DNA of 6,792 nucleotides, taken from contig JAAYFA010000281.1 of NCBI GenBank assembly GCA_012728445.1, positions 1 to 6,792 of the forward strand, in the 5' to 3' direction. Positions 6,209 through 6,792 of this stretch are shown piece after piece (the first letter of the stretch is position 1; each line of letters starts with the position of its first letter). Made by a program: the position numbers and the translations under genes. The stretch is from Clostridiales bacterium. Its GTDB lineage: Bacteria; Bacillota; Clostridia; Oscillospirales; Acutalibacteraceae. The notes beneath the pieces were generated by a model, which searched no databases, was not told where the DNA came from, and worked only from the letters and a program-made list of their open reading frames with translations.

Positions 6209-6792
6209 TTATATATAGTTAATCTCCACACTGCCAAGCTTCACATTACCGCTAAGCGTCAACAAAGGTTCCGTAAGAACCGACTGTGCCTGTTGCGTTT
6301 TGTTCTTCACTTCGCCAAGTGTTGCGCCGATTTTATCCACTACATTCCAGTGCCGGGGGATGTAGAGCTTGAGCGAGCCGAGACTGCAGTCAATAAGAAT
6401 CTCCGCACCTGCGGGGCTCAGCCGGACTTGGTCGAAATATACGGATAGCTCGCCGAGCGATACCGTGAGTTTACCGCCTTGCAGCGCGTCCGCGCGCAGG
6501 TATTTGCTGGATGACCCCATTGAAGCCTTGACGTAAGGGTTGTTGTCGTTAATGCTGTCATTGGGGCGGTTGTATTGATTGTTGGGATAGTTCGCGAAGA
6601 CCGCTTTCTTTGGCCTTTTCCTGAAAATCAGCGTGCAGCCGATACCGGCGAGAACGGCCGATGTTACAAGAATCACGGGGCGGATAAACGGTAGCCCCAG
6701 CGGCTCGTTATAAATCATATACAGGAATGCCGTCGGAACAAAGATGCCGAAAAATTCCATCCGTGCAACACTGCTGATGATGATAGCTGAGA
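6209..6792 (-). CDS. LiaF-like membrane protein, 5' end outside window
   Basis: The frame stays open from the TAA at 6209-6211 to the right edge of the window. The first ATG in view (6758-6760) has no Shine-Dalgarno site. The codons upstream of it (SAIIISSVAR) continue a hydrophobic helix, so the true start is probably beyond the window. Counting from that internal Met, there are hydrophobic segments at ~1-18 and ~25-46. A basic KRPKK turn and an Asn-rich linker (~47-90) follow, then a C-terminal beta-rich domain (~96-183) with repeated LGELSVYF, LGSLKLYIPRHWNV and SGNVKLGSVEINY units. That pattern matches the LiaF C-terminal domain of envelope-stress regulators. Proteins of this type usually work with a LiaSR-like two-component system, but none is visible here. 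The assignment is from motif appearance; a generic DUF2154-type membrane protein is the alternative. Confidence 0.75.
   Translation of the reverse strand, partial: SAIIISSVARMEFFGIFVPTAFLYMIYNEPLGLPFIRPVILVTSAVLAGIGCTLIFRKRPKKAVFANYPNNQYNRPNDSINDNNPYVKASMGSSSKYLRADALQGGKLTVSLGELSVYFDQVRLSPAGAEILIDCSLGSLKLYIPRHWNVVDKIGATLGEVKNKTQQAQSVLTEPLLTLSGNVKLGSVEINYI

Noticed and set aside
6758..6760. ATG as the true start of the LiaF-like gene.
   Set aside because: There is no Shine-Dalgarno site upstream, and the open frame continues into hydrophobic residues up to the window edge.

Overview
This 6.8 kb window looks like ordinary chromosome from a Gram-positive, Firmicutes/Clostridia-type bacterium. 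The organism call is an inference. It rests on strong AGGAGG-type Shine-Dalgarno sites, consensus sigma-A promoters with 17-nt spacers, TTG starts, a LiaF-like membrane protein, a BspA-type leucine-rich-repeat lipoprotein and a TrhA (haemolysin III) protein. I see no phage, transposon, CRISPR, rRNA or tRNA signal.

Layout. The left block (1-3943) is read leftward. trhA (3281-3943) has its own promoter. It is followed by a CtpE-like P-type cation ATPase (712-3165), also with its own near-consensus promoter. The ATPase is followed after 44 nt by a BspA-like LRR lipoprotein gene (170-667). That last frame is cut by one in-frame amber codon (170-172), although the LRR pattern continues in the same frame to the window edge. 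It is therefore either a fresh pseudogene, a sequence error or a readthrough case.

A 177-nt divergent intergenic region (3944-4120) holds two good back-to-back sigma-A promoters. The right block (4121-6147) is read rightward. It contains a secreted calcineurin-like metallophosphoesterase with an altered GNHD motif (4121-5443) and a small nitroreductase (5498-6073), and closes with a clear intrinsic terminator (6101-6147). A LiaF-like membrane protein (6209 to the window end) faces it convergently and is 5'-partial.

Functionally this is an envelope-flavoured neighbourhood: an ion pump, a PAQR-type membrane homeostasis protein, a surface lipoprotein, an exported phosphoesterase and a cell-wall-stress sensor-like protein. 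Nothing in the sequence proves that the blocks act as one system, and I did not find a convincing novel multi-gene system. The best leads are the in-frame amber codon, the phosphoesterase active-site variant, and the odd TTG starts of both leftward membrane-protein genes. Each of those starts overlaps an out-of-frame ATG and lies close to an A6 tract.
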